The notes under the pieces: generated by a model
What the model was told of the DNA's origin: nothing
Database searches by the model: none
Seen by the model: the letters and a program-made list of their open reading frames with translations, nothing else
Position numbers and translations under genes: made by a program
Shown here: positions 17,769-27,016 of the stretch, piece by piece
Numbering within the stretch: position 1 is the first letter of the stretch
How the letters are laid out: every line of letters begins with the position of its first letter
NCBI GenBank assembly: GCA_030043255.1
Contig: JASHYB010000089.1
Location: 1 to 29,891, forward strand
Source: Thermoplasmata archaeon
GTDB lineage: Archaea; Thermoplasmatota; Thermoplasmata; Lutacidiplasmatales; UBA184
Direction: 5' to 3'
Length of the DNA stretch: 29,891 bases

Positions 17769-18023
17769 ATCAAGCCGTCATAGACGACTCGTGCCTCCGA
17801 GACTTGTTGAGGGTCAGTTCTTCCGTTGGGACCGCTGTGGAGCATCGGGTAGACGCATGCTTGGACCAGCTCGCCATCGCCGTGGGTCAGGACGATAGCC
17901 ATAGGTACGATCGCACCTATCTCGCAAATCTTTGCCACCCTGGCGAACTACCGATCAGCGGTCCGTTGGCCCCGGGATGCGGTGGTCCGACCCCAGTCTC
18001 TCCGCCATTCGAGGTTCGACCCG

Positions 18024-18038
18024 GTCTCGACTCGAGAC
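18024..18038. repeat. Perfect 15-nt inverted repeat
   Basis: GTCTCGA-C-TCGAGAC is a perfect palindrome with a single central base, immediately followed by the self-complementary GCCGGCCGGC. The one-base spacer cannot form a hairpin loop, so a dimeric protein-binding site is more likely than an RNA structure. Confidence 0.4.
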
Positions 18039-18257
18039 GCCGGCCGGCTGGTGCCCGATCCGACGCACCAACCTGAGGGGGCGACGCGCCAGCTACGCGG
18101 CAACTCAAGGACTCCCAAGATGGGTGCCCACACCATAGGCGCAGCCCGATAGTAAGGTGGCAGTTTGGTAAAGGAGGCAAGTGCTGGGCTTTGCGTGATA
18201 GCAACTGTGAGTACGGCACGCGCAGGGTCCCGCGCGTCCGTTGATGGTCCTTTACGC

Positions 18258-18332
18258 CGAGGACGAAGTCCTCGCACTGCCGAGCAAGATTCGCTCGGGA
18301 CGGAGGACGGCAAATCTCGCCGGCGCTGCGAG
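18258..18332 (+). ncRNA. Candidate structured RNA: three adjacent hairpins
   Basis: Three stems follow one another: CGAGGAC-GAA-GTCCTCG (18258-18274, 7 bp), CCGAGC-AAGATTC-GCTCGG (18280-18298, 6 bp) and CTCGC-CGGCGCT-GCGAG (18316-18332, 5 bp). The first two are perfect and 5 nt apart. There is an ACA within the AAACACTGG that follows, but no clear kink-turn, so an H/ACA guide assignment is not supported. The orientation is assumed to match the downstream gene. The sequence does not match RNase P or SRP RNA as I know them. Confidence 0.3.
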
Positions 18333-18771
18333 GGCGAAGCGAGCAAACACTGGTCTCTCCGGCCGGCCGCGTAGTCGCTGCTAAGCTGCCTTGTCCTGTC
18401 GCGGCACTGTTTCGGAGGAGGTCAACCGGACGCGGGCGGCGGCACGACGGGCCGCGAATGAGGCTCCTGAGCCAGTCGAGTCGATGCTGCCGTCGGCTTT
18501 CAGGCGAAGTTGAGCAGCGCGGACTGCCCCGGGGTCGATACGGAGAACATTGAATGTACAGGGTTCGCGAGCCTTTTCTATTGTTGTGCAATGCCGCGAA
18601 TAGGAAGGGCCGGGGTTCCGGGGCTCCTGCTCTGCTCGCATCGGAGGAACGGTGTCCCACCCGGAGCGGCTTGGCGAAGAAGCGGCTTGGACGAAGGAAG
18701 CCGAAGAAGTTACGACAGCTTGTGCGGCGGATGGGGTGATTCTTGAGAGACCGGACTTCCACTATGCGAGA

Positions 18772-21700
18772 ATGTGGCCCGCCCGCGGGTCAGGATGGTC
18801 ACGGGGTCGGCTCGTCGCGATAACGATCTTCTGTGCGGCTCTGATGGCCCTGACGTACCAGATGCCAAAGGCCGCCGCGGAAGAATCGGGCGGGGGCGGG
18901 GGTTCCGGACCAGGGAACAACACAACTGGCGGTGCGGTGGTTTACCCCTACGTAGTGTCGGGCTCACTGTTCCCTTCCCCTGCCAATCTGTCCAGCTCCG
19001 CTGGCGTTGCCGCCGTCACTGCCGTACCTGACCCCTCATCTCCATCCACGTACGCGGTCGTCAACGCCTCCACTCTCAGCAACAGGTCTGACCCCGCGGC
19101 CACGGTCTGGTTCGACGACCTGAGCTACTCCGGGTTCGATGCGACGGAGATTGGCGAGAACGGGACCTGCGGGGCCAACTGCGGCGACCTACCCCTCAAC
19201 TGGTCGAACCAGTCGGAGGTCGCCTCCTTTTCCGCAGCGATCACGTCGTTGAAGCTGTCGGTGCTGAACGGCAACTTCGTGGTCGGAATCTCTGCAGGAG
19301 CGTCGACCTACCTCTACACCTGGTCTGCGATGGGGCACGACTGGCAGCTGTTCACCTCGGGATTGTCGGGGACTCTTCTCTCGCTAGCGACGAGTCCCGA
19401 GGAGGTAGCGGCCATCACCACAGACGGGGCTGCCGTCATACTCACCAGCTTCTCGGCCGACGGCTCGGTGCTCGGACGAGTTTCCCTGAGCCCGAGCGGC
19501 ACCAACTCGACCGGGGTGCTTTCGGCATCGGTCGTGCTGATTCCTGTCGGCTCGACTTACAGTGAAGTCGTCGTCCTGAGCGCGGCGGGCTCGAATGAGA
19601 TACAGGAGTCCGCCAGCAGCAACCCGATGGCGTTTCCCACTCCGGCGCCCATCACGAACTTCACCGCCGCACCGGTCGTAGCGACCGGGATCGCCCCCGG
19701 TACGACACCTCTGAGCGGGATGGGAGGTCTCGCGGGCCAGCTGGCTATGGTGTCGGTCGGCTCGGAGGTGACTTTGCTGTTCACGACTTACGTCGACGGG
19801 AGCGTGGCGCCAGCTGCCCTCTCCAGCGGGGACGACGGGTCAAGCTGGGAAGGACCGTATCTGTTCGGGGAGGCGAACGGCAGCGTCGCGGACCCGGTAC
19901 TCTCGGTCGGCCCAGCCAACTTGGTCTACGCCGCCTGGAACCTCCCAACCTACGGTCCGGGGGCGGTGGGAGAAGTCGTACTTGCACCGGACGGGTTACC
20001 GATGGCCTCGCCGAGTTCGGTCTCCTATCCCTCCTTTGGCAGTGCGCAGAACTTGAGCCCTCCTGCCCTAGCCGTCGATGGATTCGAACGGCCGATTCTG
20101 CTCTGGCCCGCGAGACCTTTCAACGAGACCGGCGGCATCGCCTACACGGGGGCCTTCCTACCCGCCAACACAACTCTCGGTCTGCTGGGCTCCCTGCTGG
20201 ACCAGTCCGTCGGGTCTTGGGACTTCTCCAACCCTTCGATCTCCGCTACGGCCCTCGCCTCGTTCCTGTCCAACGTCTCGGAAGAACTGGCCGAGGTCAA
20301 CGCGAGTGCGTCGGCCGGCGACCTCTGCGCCGCCCAGGAACTCACCGGCGGAACCCTGTACCAAAGTCTGACCCATGTTCCTCTGCTGGGAGTGCTTCGA
20401 AGCGGCTCGTGCCCCGACTCGCCGATGCAGGGGGGAGGTCCATCTCCCTTGCTGGGAGATTCGGGTCTCGACGTTCCCGACACGTACCTGGCCGTCTACC
20501 TCGACTGGGTGCTGGAGGCGGAGGGGTTGACGGTCGGGACCACCCCTCTCGCAGCTCTCTCGACGGTCTCGCCGTACTCCTCTATGGCCTTCTCCAACAC
20601 GCTCTCGCCCGCTGTCCCCCGCAACGAGACCGTCGACGATGAGACCGTGTTAGTGAGCACGCAACCGACGCCTTACAGCCCGACAGTGTACGAGCTGGTC
20701 GCCACCGACCAGCTACCGACCTGGAGTCACACGACGAGCGTTCGGACTCGGTGCTCCAACGGCGCAACTGAGGTGGTCTCGACTACGGACACTACGACCG
20801 TGTCAGCCACCTGGGCAAATGTTTCGATCGACGGAGGTGCTTCTCACAGTTTTTCCGGCTCGACGTCCTTCCCGTCGGTCTGGGTGTATGACCTCCCGGC
20901 CGACGGAGAGTACGGGTGGTCCGCAACATACGGGGCGACGACCTCGGAGGTCCAGAAGGTCGTCGACGGCTGCGACTCAGAAACGACCACCACCAGCGTC
21001 TCACCGGTGGCGTACGGGCCGGCAGAACTTCCGGCGATGACCGTCGGAGGTACCTTCAACACGAGTCTCACGCTGGTCCCCGGTCTGCCGTTCGTCGTCG
21101 CGCAGTACAACGGTAACCGCAGCTCGGCCAATCTAAGCGTCGAGTTCAACGCGACGCTGCCGGCGACAGTCTCGGGGAATCTGACGAACAGTTCGGGGAG
21201 CCAGTACTGGAACACGTCCGCCTTTGCAGTGGACCAAGCCTACACGCTCCCGAAATCTTCGGGCGTCGGTGAGGACTACACCCTGGTGCTGAGGGGTACG
21301 AGCCGCAGCGGAAGTTCGGAGAGCCCCGGATCTCCCTCCTTCGCGTACACGTCATCGGGTTCCGCCCCGCCGGAAGCCGCCTCGGCAATATGTAGCTTCA
21401 GCTTGGCATCTGAGGTCCCTACCGTCTCCATCAACAACTCGGGCGATCCGTACACGAGCATCAATGCGACTACCGTGAATGTGACGTGGAACTCGACGGT
21501 CGACCTACCGGGGTTTTTCACGTACAACGAAGTCGGTACGCCACTGGATTGGACGATCACCGGCATCTCGCCCGTGGAGTCCTCCTCCGGTGCTTGGGTC
21601 TACACGTTGGAACTCCACGGGCTGGAGCCGATGGCGACGTACAACGGCACGATGGGTGTCTCGGTGAACCGAGGGTGCTTGGTTACCGAAGACCAGCTCG

Positions 21701-24700
21701 TCGAGGGTGCCTCCGCCGAAATCGATCCGGGATTCTACACGGATGCGAAGCTGCCCTACGTGTGGGAGAAGGACCTGCTGTACAACTCCGTGGACCGAGA
21801 CGGAGGTGGGGTGCTCGTCGGATGGGTCACGCCGGCGAATCCGGCGGGCCTCACCCTCAAGGGAGGCTATGTGCGGCTTGCCGATGCGACGCATCACTAC
21901 GTCGTCCCGTTCACCCCCTCCGAAGTGATGTCGGGAGTGACCGATCCAAAGAACAGCAGCAGTTCGACGAACGAGGTCAACCTGACGAACCTCACGTGGG
22001 ATGACGGGGCCTCGGTGGGGGACCTGGAGTTGGACCACGCATACAGCCTCGAGGTCGTAGCAAACTACACCTACCTCAATCAGACCAAGCATGGGGAGGT
22101 CACCGAGACCGAGAGCGCGACGAACTCGAGCAGTTTCGTCTACCAGCGCGACTCGAGCAAGGACGGACTCACGGACGCCGAAAAGACGTACGGCTGGAGC
22201 GCGATTGCCGACGATAGCCCCGAATGGGTGAACGCCAGTCCGGCGGACTACGCGACGAATGGACTGGTCCGCGACTACGTCGAGGACGAGTTTGCGCTGA
22301 ACCCACGGACCCTCTCAACATCAGATAGCAACATGCTCGATACTTGGAACCTGACGTTCGACCTCGGGCCTGCCTCCGCATCCAAGCTACCGACGTGGGC
22401 GACCATTCCGTTGGTGTACTATTACGAGAATTCGACCTACGACCCCGTACAATCGTGCAGTGGTCCTTGGGCTAACTCCGCCTGCTTCTCCCGTCCAACC
22501 GACTGGAACTGGACCAACCTGACCTGCGTGGGAGAGGGCGTGAAGTGCGCGAATGCGCGCTGGATGGGTGATTCGTCGGTGAACGCCACCGACGTGATGT
22601 GGTCCGAGAAGGACCTGGCCGAGTTGGGGACGCTCATTCAGCAGGAAGGGGACGGTTGGCTACGGGCAACGACCGGGAGCTACGATGACCAACGGACGAT
22701 CACGATCTGGGGGAAGCTGTCGTGGGGAGCGAATCCTTGGGAGACGAGCACCAGCGGAGACGGGCTGACCGACGGGTCCCAGCCGGATCCGCTGGGTCCC
22801 GTAGTCCTTCAGCTCAACCTGTCATTCTGGAATGAGACGCTCTTCGCGACGGGGCAGCAACAGCTGGGGGCGGGAAGCGAGGCGGCGCCGCTGATCAACG
22901 TCACGGTGAACGGTTCGAGTGCGCCGATCTATTCGGCGTGGGGAGCGGATGCGCAGGGTGCCCCTCCTTTCTGTTACTATGGGGCCGAGTGCCTATTCTC
23001 CTGGTACACCGACTACTACGACTCGGGCCCTGGTGGCTGGGTCGTCAACGACTTGGCGAGCATCCCGATCACTACCTCATCCCAGTACGCGACGGTCCAC
23101 TTCGAACTGATGGCAGCGATCTCATCCGGAGGCGCGCTGGTGCCTACGGCTAGTGGCACGCTTACCGTCAACCTTGAGGACATTGGGGCGCCGATGGCAT
23201 CTCAGATTCAGATCGAAGGGTATTCCCTATCGTTCGCTGCTCGCGGGGCCGTCTCATTGAACTACACCGTCTTGTCCCCTGCCGGCAAGGCCAACACGCT
23301 TCTCATCACACCACCGAATGAAGCCACACTCTCGACGAATCCGTTGGGCTCTCCGCGCTACGTCGGAGAACCCGATTTTGACCTACTCGAACTGAACCTG
23401 ACGAATGCATCGAAACCCCTGACCCTCGGTGATCTGCCTGACACCAGCGGATCCGGGAGCTACTCAGTGAGCTTCCAGCCGGGTCTAAACAACATCCTCG
23501 TTCCGCGGGGCACTTTCATCTACTCGCCGCTAGGACAGGCGCTGTTGAACGACACGGACGAGAGCTTAGAGTCCTCGGGTGGCCTGCAGTTCAGTCCTTG
23601 GGCGTGGTCGGAGAATGCCTTCGTACCTGATGGATGGCCGCTGAACGGGACCAACGTAGTGCGGATCTTCGCTCCTTCCAACGAGTCGGCAGGGAACCTT
23701 TCATACGGGGCGGATTTCCCAGCCGCCTTCGGCGGAGTTCCAGGGGACCCCTCCGTCGAGCAAGGAGTCGAAGCCAGGTCGATTCAGTCCGTCATCTGGA
23801 TCAACATTACGAACACTTCAGGTCTTGGGAACGAGTCAGCGGAGTTGCTCGACCTGCTTGCCGGGCTGGTGCTGAACACTAGCGGGAACGTGAGCTATCA
23901 GGCCACCGACGTCAGTGGCGGGCTGCCTTGGTTGACTTTACCCCCGACGGTCCTCGCGGTCCTCGGAAGTCATAGCCTCCCGAACAGCGGGAGTTTCGGT
24001 CCGCCCGTCTACGAGAGCTGGGTCTCCGATTCAGGCGGGAACTTCTTCGAAGAAGTATGGAATGCGATTTCAGGGGTGGCGAGCTACGTGGTCCAGATTG
24101 TGGAGGAGAGCGCGACCTGGCTTAGCTCCGCGGCTACAGCCGCGGAGGAGTACGTCGCGGGGGCGATAGCTGGAGCAATCACCTCAGCTTCCCTCGGGCT
24201 GAGCAAACTCGCGAACCAGACCATAGCTTCTCTGAAGACTGTGCAGTCCGGAATGTTTTGGGCGGCGGAGCAGACTGTGAACGGAATCCTCGCTGCTCTG
24301 AGCGAGTCGTTCTCGTTGCAGGTATCCGCGATTAAGACTGCCGAGTCACGCTATGTAGATGGCATTATGACGTCACTCGGTGCCGTCTTCCAGAATCTGT
24401 CTGCGAGTACCCCCACGTTCGACGGTCTGGTTGACTCGGTAGCTGCCTTTCTTCTCTCTCTGATGGGGGCATCCTCGCTGGTTACTGGACTTTCGAGTAT
24501 TTTCTCCGGAATGGGGCAGATCACCAGTCGCCTGCCAGGACTGCTCAACCCAATTCAACTTGTTGAGACTATCGCACGAGCCATTGGTGGATCCGCCGGA
24601 GATAGCTTTGCAAACTCCGTCCAGCAGACTCTTGAGGGTCTCACGAGCCTCGTACTCTCCGCGATAGGGGATGCAGTTTCCGGATTCTTTGACACAACGG

Positions 24701-25254
24701 GCCTAGGTTCTCAAAACGCAACCGCACCGTCTTCCGGACCCCCCATACCCTCAAGCAGTCAGGTCTCTGCCGACGTGTCGACTCTTGCTTCCGGCTCGGG
24801 TCAGAGCGGGGCATCGACTCAGTTCGGCTCCGCCCTGTCCGTTGGGAGTGGTCTGCTAACGTTTATTGATATAGTTCACATCTGTTTAATCATTATCATA
24901 ATCGGGATGCTCGTAATCAACGGATACTTGTTGGCTACGGTCCCGTCGCAATTGCTGAACTTCGGCAGCGAGTTTGCATCGGGGTTTTCGGTCGAGTCGG
25001 CCCCTCAGGGCCTTGCCGGTGCCCTTGGCGGAGAGGTTGCAGGTCTTGCCCTCGCCCTGTTATCGATCCTAGTTGGCCTCAGTAACTGGGTGTATGCATT
25101 CGCAGTCGCTCTCTTGGGGGCTGTCCTGGCAACCGGTGGTCTATTCCATGCTGGAGTGAGCGGCCTGCTCACGGGGCCGCAGTCGATCCCATTCGTAGTC
25201 TCCACAATCGTCGCATGGTTTCCTCCGATTGTAATCGGGTTGGAGCATTCGTGA
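18772..25254 (+). CDS. Giant cell-surface protein with C-terminal membrane bundle
   Basis: This protein of about 2,160 aa is of unknown specific function. Residues about 11-35 form a signal or anchor helix (RLVAITIFCAALMALTYQM). Residues about 60-600 are beta-rich, with a sialidase-type Asp-box SGDDGSSW (352-359), suggesting a propeller. Next come Thr/Ser-rich immunoglobulin-like stretches full of Asn-x-Ser/Thr sites. Two calcium-type repeats follow: DSSKDGLTDAEK (from 1127) and SGDGLTD (around 1330). Beyond about 1755 a long helical stalk appears (ATWLSSAATAAEEY and on). The last 130 residues hold about four hydrophobic helices, the first FIDIVHICLIIIIIGMLVIN, so the protein is probably held by a membrane bundle. 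Codon choice is visibly more AT-rich than in neighbours, most of all after 24000. The frame opens at 18652; ATG 18772 gives a proper export signal. The stop overlaps the next gene. Confidence 0.85.
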   Translation: MWPARGSGWSRGRLVAITIFCAALMALTYQMPKAAAEESGGGGGSGPGNNTTGGAVVYPYVVSGSLFPSPANLSSSAGVAAVTAVPDPSSPSTYAVVNASTLSNRSDPAATVWFDDLSYSGFDATEIGENGTCGANCGDLPLNWSNQSEVASFSAAITSLKLSVLNGNFVVGISAGASTYLYTWSAMGHDWQLFTSGLSGTLLSLATSPEEVAAITTDGAAVILTSFSADGSVLGRVSLSPSGTNSTGVLSASVVLIPVGSTYSEVVVLSAAGSNEIQESASSNPMAFPTPAPITNFTAAPVVATGIAPGTTPLSGMGGLAGQLAMVSVGSEVTLLFTTYVDGSVAPAALSSGDDGSSWEGPYLFGEANGSVADPVLSVGPANLVYAAWNLPTYGPGAVGEVVLAPDGLPMASPSSVSYPSFGSAQNLSPPALAVDGFERPILLWPARPFNETGGIAYTGAFLPANTTLGLLGSLLDQSVGSWDFSNPSISATALASFLSNVSEELAEVNASASAGDLCAAQELTGGTLYQSLTHVPLLGVLRSGSCPDSPMQGGGPSPLLGDSGLDVPDTYLAVYLDWVLEAEGLTVGTTPLAALSTVSPYSSMAFSNTLSPAVPRNETVDDETVLVSTQPTPYSPTVYELVATDQLPTWSHTTSVRTRCSNGATEVVSTTDTTTVSATWANVSIDGGASHSFSGSTSFPSVWVYDLPADGEYGWSATYGATTSEVQKVVDGCDSETTTTSVSPVAYGPAELPAMTVGGTFNTSLTLVPGLPFVVAQYNGNRSSANLSVEFNATLPATVSGNLTNSSGSQYWNTSAFAVDQAYTLPKSSGVGEDYTLVLRGTSRSGSSESPGSPSFAYTSSGSAPPEAASAICSFSLASEVPTVSINNSGDPYTSINATTVNVTWNSTVDLPGFFTYNEVGTPLDWTITGISPVESSSGAWVYTLELHGLEPMATYNGTMGVSVNRGCLVTEDQLVEGASAEIDPGFYTDAKLPYVWEKDLLYNSVDRDGGGVLVGWVTPANPAGLTLKGGYVRLADATHHYVVPFTPSEVMSGVTDPKNSSSSTNEVNLTNLTWDDGASVGDLELDHAYSLEVVANYTYLNQTKHGEVTETESATNSSSFVYQRDSSKDGLTDAEKTYGWSAIADDSPEWVNASPADYATNGLVRDYVEDEFALNPRTLSTSDSNMLDTWNLTFDLGPASASKLPTWATIPLVYYYENSTYDPVQSCSGPWANSACFSRPTDWNWTNLTCVGEGVKCANARWMGDSSVNATDVMWSEKDLAELGTLIQQEGDGWLRATTGSYDDQRTITIWGKLSWGANPWETSTSGDGLTDGSQPDPLGPVVLQLNLSFWNETLFATGQQQLGAGSEAAPLINVTVNGSSAPIYSAWGADAQGAPPFCYYGAECLFSWYTDYYDSGPGGWVVNDLASIPITTSSQYATVHFELMAAISSGGALVPTASGTLTVNLEDIGAPMASQIQIEGYSLSFAARGAVSLNYTVLSPAGKANTLLITPPNEATLSTNPLGSPRYVGEPDFDLLELNLTNASKPLTLGDLPDTSGSGSYSVSFQPGLNNILVPRGTFIYSPLGQALLNDTDESLESSGGLQFSPWAWSENAFVPDGWPLNGTNVVRIFAPSNESAGNLSYGADFPAAFGGVPGDPSVEQGVEARSIQSVIWINITNTSGLGNESAELLDLLAGLVLNTSGNVSYQATDVSGGLPWLTLPPTVLAVLGSHSLPNSGSFGPPVYESWVSDSGGNFFEEVWNAISGVASYVVQIVEESATWLSSAATAAEEYVAGAIAGAITSASLGLSKLANQTIASLKTVQSGMFWAAEQTVNGILAALSESFSLQVSAIKTAESRYVDGIMTSLGAVFQNLSASTPTFDGLVDSVAAFLLSLMGASSLVTGLSSIFSGMGQITSRLPGLLNPIQLVETIARAIGGSAGDSFANSVQQTLEGLTSLVLSAIGDAVSGFFDTTGLGSQNATAPSSGPPIPSSSQVSADVSTLASGSGQSGASTQFGSALSVGSGLLTFIDIVHICLIIIIIGMLVINGYLLATVPSQLLNFGSEFASGFSVESAPQGLAGALGGEVAGLALALLSILVGLSNWVYAFAVALLGAVLATGGLFHAGVSGLLTGPQSIPFVVSTIVAWFPPIVIGLEHS

Positions 25255-25847
25255 AGTCTACATCGGGACTGCTTGCCCGACCCGGTGGGTGTGAGTCTAC
25301 TGCCACTGATGGGCTAGACGGGCTGCCGTTATCCAACAAAGTGCGCTGGCGAGCGGCATTCGGATGGTTTGCGGTCTGCCTAGGGACGTCCGTCACTATG
25401 TCAGTCGCATTCCTCGAGATCTATTTCCCCGGATCGCACCGTCCGTGGTCTTCGGTCTTTGCTGGGGAGGTGATTGCTTCCGAAGGATTGGTAGCAACTG
25501 GCGTAGCACTTTTCGGGATTGCGAGCGCACTCCACTTCAGTGAGTCGAACCCTATCTACGTTGGTGAAAATCGAATCTGGGGGTACCTGCCCAACCGCTG
25601 GGGGAGACAGGCGAGGCGAGTTAGAGTGGACTTTCCATTTTCTGAAATTCGTTACTTCAGTCGCTGGAATTTCAGCGGGCCGGTAGTGTGTTCAGGTCTT
25701 GGGTCTCCATGGAGGCCGATTTCACGATTCCGCTGGCTTCTGCTTACCCCCGTTAACTTCCGTGCGGTCCAGTCACAGTGGCTGGCCTGGAAGGCTACTC
25801 AGCCAGCTGAGGTACCTGGGTTACTTGAGCCCAAAGTGGCGTCTTAG
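25251..25847 (+). CDS. Two-helix membrane protein coupled to the giant surface protein
   Basis: This is an unrecognised 198-aa protein. After a hydrophilic N-terminus of about 33 residues it has two transmembrane helices (about 35-58 and 70-94). Then comes a cytoplasmic-looking domain of about 100 residues beginning NPIYVGENRIWGYLP and continuing through RVDFPFSEIRYFSR to LLLTPVNFRAVQSQW. The strand pattern of that domain resembles bacterial PH-like domains that follow paired helices (DUF304-type), but I am not certain. The GTG start shares four bases (GTGA) with the stop of the giant gene, and base composition matches it, so the two are very likely expressed and inherited together. A role in anchoring, assembly or signalling for the giant protein is inference from position. 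An earlier in-frame ATG at 25215 would overlap by 40 nt. Confidence 0.72.
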   Translation: MKSTSGLLARPGGCESTATDGLDGLPLSNKVRWRAAFGWFAVCLGTSVTMSVAFLEIYFPGSHRPWSSVFAGEVIASEGLVATGVALFGIASALHFSESNPIYVGENRIWGYLPNRWGRQARRVRVDFPFSEIRYFSRWNFSGPVVCSGLGSPWRPISRFRWLLLTPVNFRAVQSQWLAWKATQPAEVPGLLEPKVAS

Positions 25848-25922
25848 ACGCGCAGCCGGAAAAGCCTCTTCCGACATAACCGGGCGCTGTTGGATCTTGG
25901 CCGGGGTCCTCCGCCGTTCCGT

Positions 25923-26393
25923 TCAGGCGCCGGCGACGATCGTCTCGACGATGCGGACCGGCGTCTTGGGCCGGTCGTGCGCGTCCCGGGGGACCGCCGC
26001 GATCTTCTCGACGACGTCCTGGCCGCCGCGCACGTGGCCGAAGATCGCGTGCTTGTTGTCGAGCCACGGGGTCGCGGCGAGGGTGATGAAGAACTGGCTG
26101 CCCCCGGTGTTCGGGCCGGCGTTCGCCATCGAGACGACCCCGGGACCGTCGTGGCGTAGCCCGGCCCCGAACTCGTCGGGGATGACGAAGCCGGGCCCGC
26201 CGGTCCCGTCGCCCTTCGGGCACCCGGTCTGGACCATGAACCCCGGGATGACCCGGTGGAAGGTGAGCCCGGCGTAGAACTGCTTGCGGGTCAGGGTCAG
26301 GAAGTTCTCGGCGGTCTTCGGCGCCCGGTCGCGCAGGATCTCGAGGCGGACATCGCCGAGGGTCGTCCTCAACGTCACCGTCGGATTCGGCAT
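25923..26393 (-). CDS. Cyclophilin-type peptidyl-prolyl isomerase
   Basis: This 156-aa cytosolic protein-folding enzyme catalyses cis-trans isomerisation of Xaa-Pro bonds. It is the single-domain bacterial/archaeal type: TLGDVRLEIL strand, APKTAENFL helix, and active-site FHRVIPGFMVQ (Arg47, Phe52 and Gln55 equal CypA Arg55, Phe60 and Gln63). GSQFFITL, PWLDNKHAIFG (Trp and His of the binding pocket) and VVEKI follow. No signal peptide is present. It returns to the high GC and codon use of the core genes, marking the right edge of the accessory segment. It is convergent with the two-helix membrane gene and divergent from the next one. Confidence 0.96.
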   Translation of the reverse strand: MPNPTVTLRTTLGDVRLEILRDRAPKTAENFLTLTRKQFYAGLTFHRVIPGFMVQTGCPKGDGTGGPGFVIPDEFGAGLRHDGPGVVSMANAGPNTGGSQFFITLAATPWLDNKHAIFGHVRGGQDVVEKIAAVPRDAHDRPKTPVRIVETIVAGA

Positions 26394-26458
26394 GGGCCGC
26401 CCACTTCCCGCGCAGAGAAAACACCGCGCCCGCGCGGTCGGGCGCCGAGCGCCGCGGC

Positions 26459-26466
26459 GTTTATCT
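26459..26466 (+). promoter_or_regulatory. TATA-like box upstream of the zinc-ribbon/rnhA pair
   Basis: GTTTATCT is centred 44 nt before the ATG at 26507, in otherwise GC-rich sequence. It would give a leader of about 17 nt for the two-gene transcript. Confidence 0.45.
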
Positions 26467-26506
26467 GGCCGACCGCGGCTAGCTCCGAGCGGGTCCGCCG
26501 TCCGGC

Positions 26507-27016
26507 ATGAACCGTTCGATCGCCTGGATCGGCGTGGCCGTCATCGTCGTCGGCATCGGGATGGTCGCCTTTCCGCTGGTCGCGGTCGGGCGCGAGGTCC
26601 TGGACGACGAGCAGATCCTCGGGTTCCTGCTGGCCCCCGTCGGGCTGTTCGTCGTGCTGATCGCCGCCGTCGCCGTCGACCCGCGACGCACCACCGTCAC
26701 CGGGGCGTTCGGCAACCCGGACGAGCGGACCCGGGCCGAACCTTCGACCGAGACGACGGCGGTCCGGGCGCGGCCGCGCAGTCCGCTCGAGCCGGTCCAC
26801 TGCCGCTACTGCCGGTCCGTGATCACCGCCGACCTCGCCCAGTGTCCCCGCTGCGCGCGGGCCCGGGACTGCCGGCCCTGCGGCCGACCCCTCGGCCTGG
26901 TCCTGGAGCGCCCGACCTGTCCGACCTGCGCGCTCGCCGAGCCGTACTGCCACTGCCCGGCGCTCAGCCGCCCGGCGCCGGCGCGGATCGGGCGACGGGC
27001 CGGAGGCACGGCCTGA
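26507..27016 (+). CDS. Membrane-anchored Cys-cluster (zinc-ribbon-like) protein
   Basis: This 169-aa protein is of unknown function. Two transmembrane helices occupy about residues 5-28 (IAWIGVAVIVVGIGMVAFPL) and 40-58 (ILGFLLAPVGLFVVLIAAVA). After a charged linker comes a C-terminal domain with five Cys pairs: CRYC, CPRC, CRPC, CPTC and CHC. The spacing suggests two zinc ribbons exposed to the cytoplasm. The stop overlaps the rnhA start (TGATG), pointing to translational coupling. Proteins with paired helices and double zinc ribbons are frequent in archaea and mostly uncharacterised. Confidence 0.8.
   Translation: MNRSIAWIGVAVIVVGIGMVAFPLVAVGREVLDDEQILGFLLAPVGLFVVLIAAVAVDPRRTTVTGAFGNPDERTRAEPSTETTAVRARPRSPLEPVHCRYCRSVITADLAQCPRCARARDCRPCGRPLGLVLERPTCPTCALAEPYCHCPALSRPAPARIGRRAGGTA

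Larger units (their letters stand above)
17769..18771. other. About 1 kb without a convincing gene
   Basis: Open frames exist on both strands (for example minus 17917-18762) but none has a protein-like pattern, a start with promoter spacing, or a recognisable domain. GC content drops relative to the flanking core genes on the left. The segment holds a perfect inverted repeat (18024-18038) and three adjacent hairpins (18258-18332), described separately. It directly precedes the giant surface-protein gene and could be a long leader, a regulatory region, a non-coding RNA locus or a decayed gene. Confidence 0.5.

Noticed and set aside
18012..18030. GGTTCGACCC resembling a tRNA T-loop
   Set aside because: The flanking bases do not form a T-stem and there is no D-arm or acceptor nearby.
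17917..18762. 281-codon minus-strand frame in the non-coding segment
   Set aside because: The product lacks regular hydrophobic pattern or motifs and overlaps the hairpin cluster; a stretch near 18420-18560 in another frame looked slightly protein-like but is too short to support.
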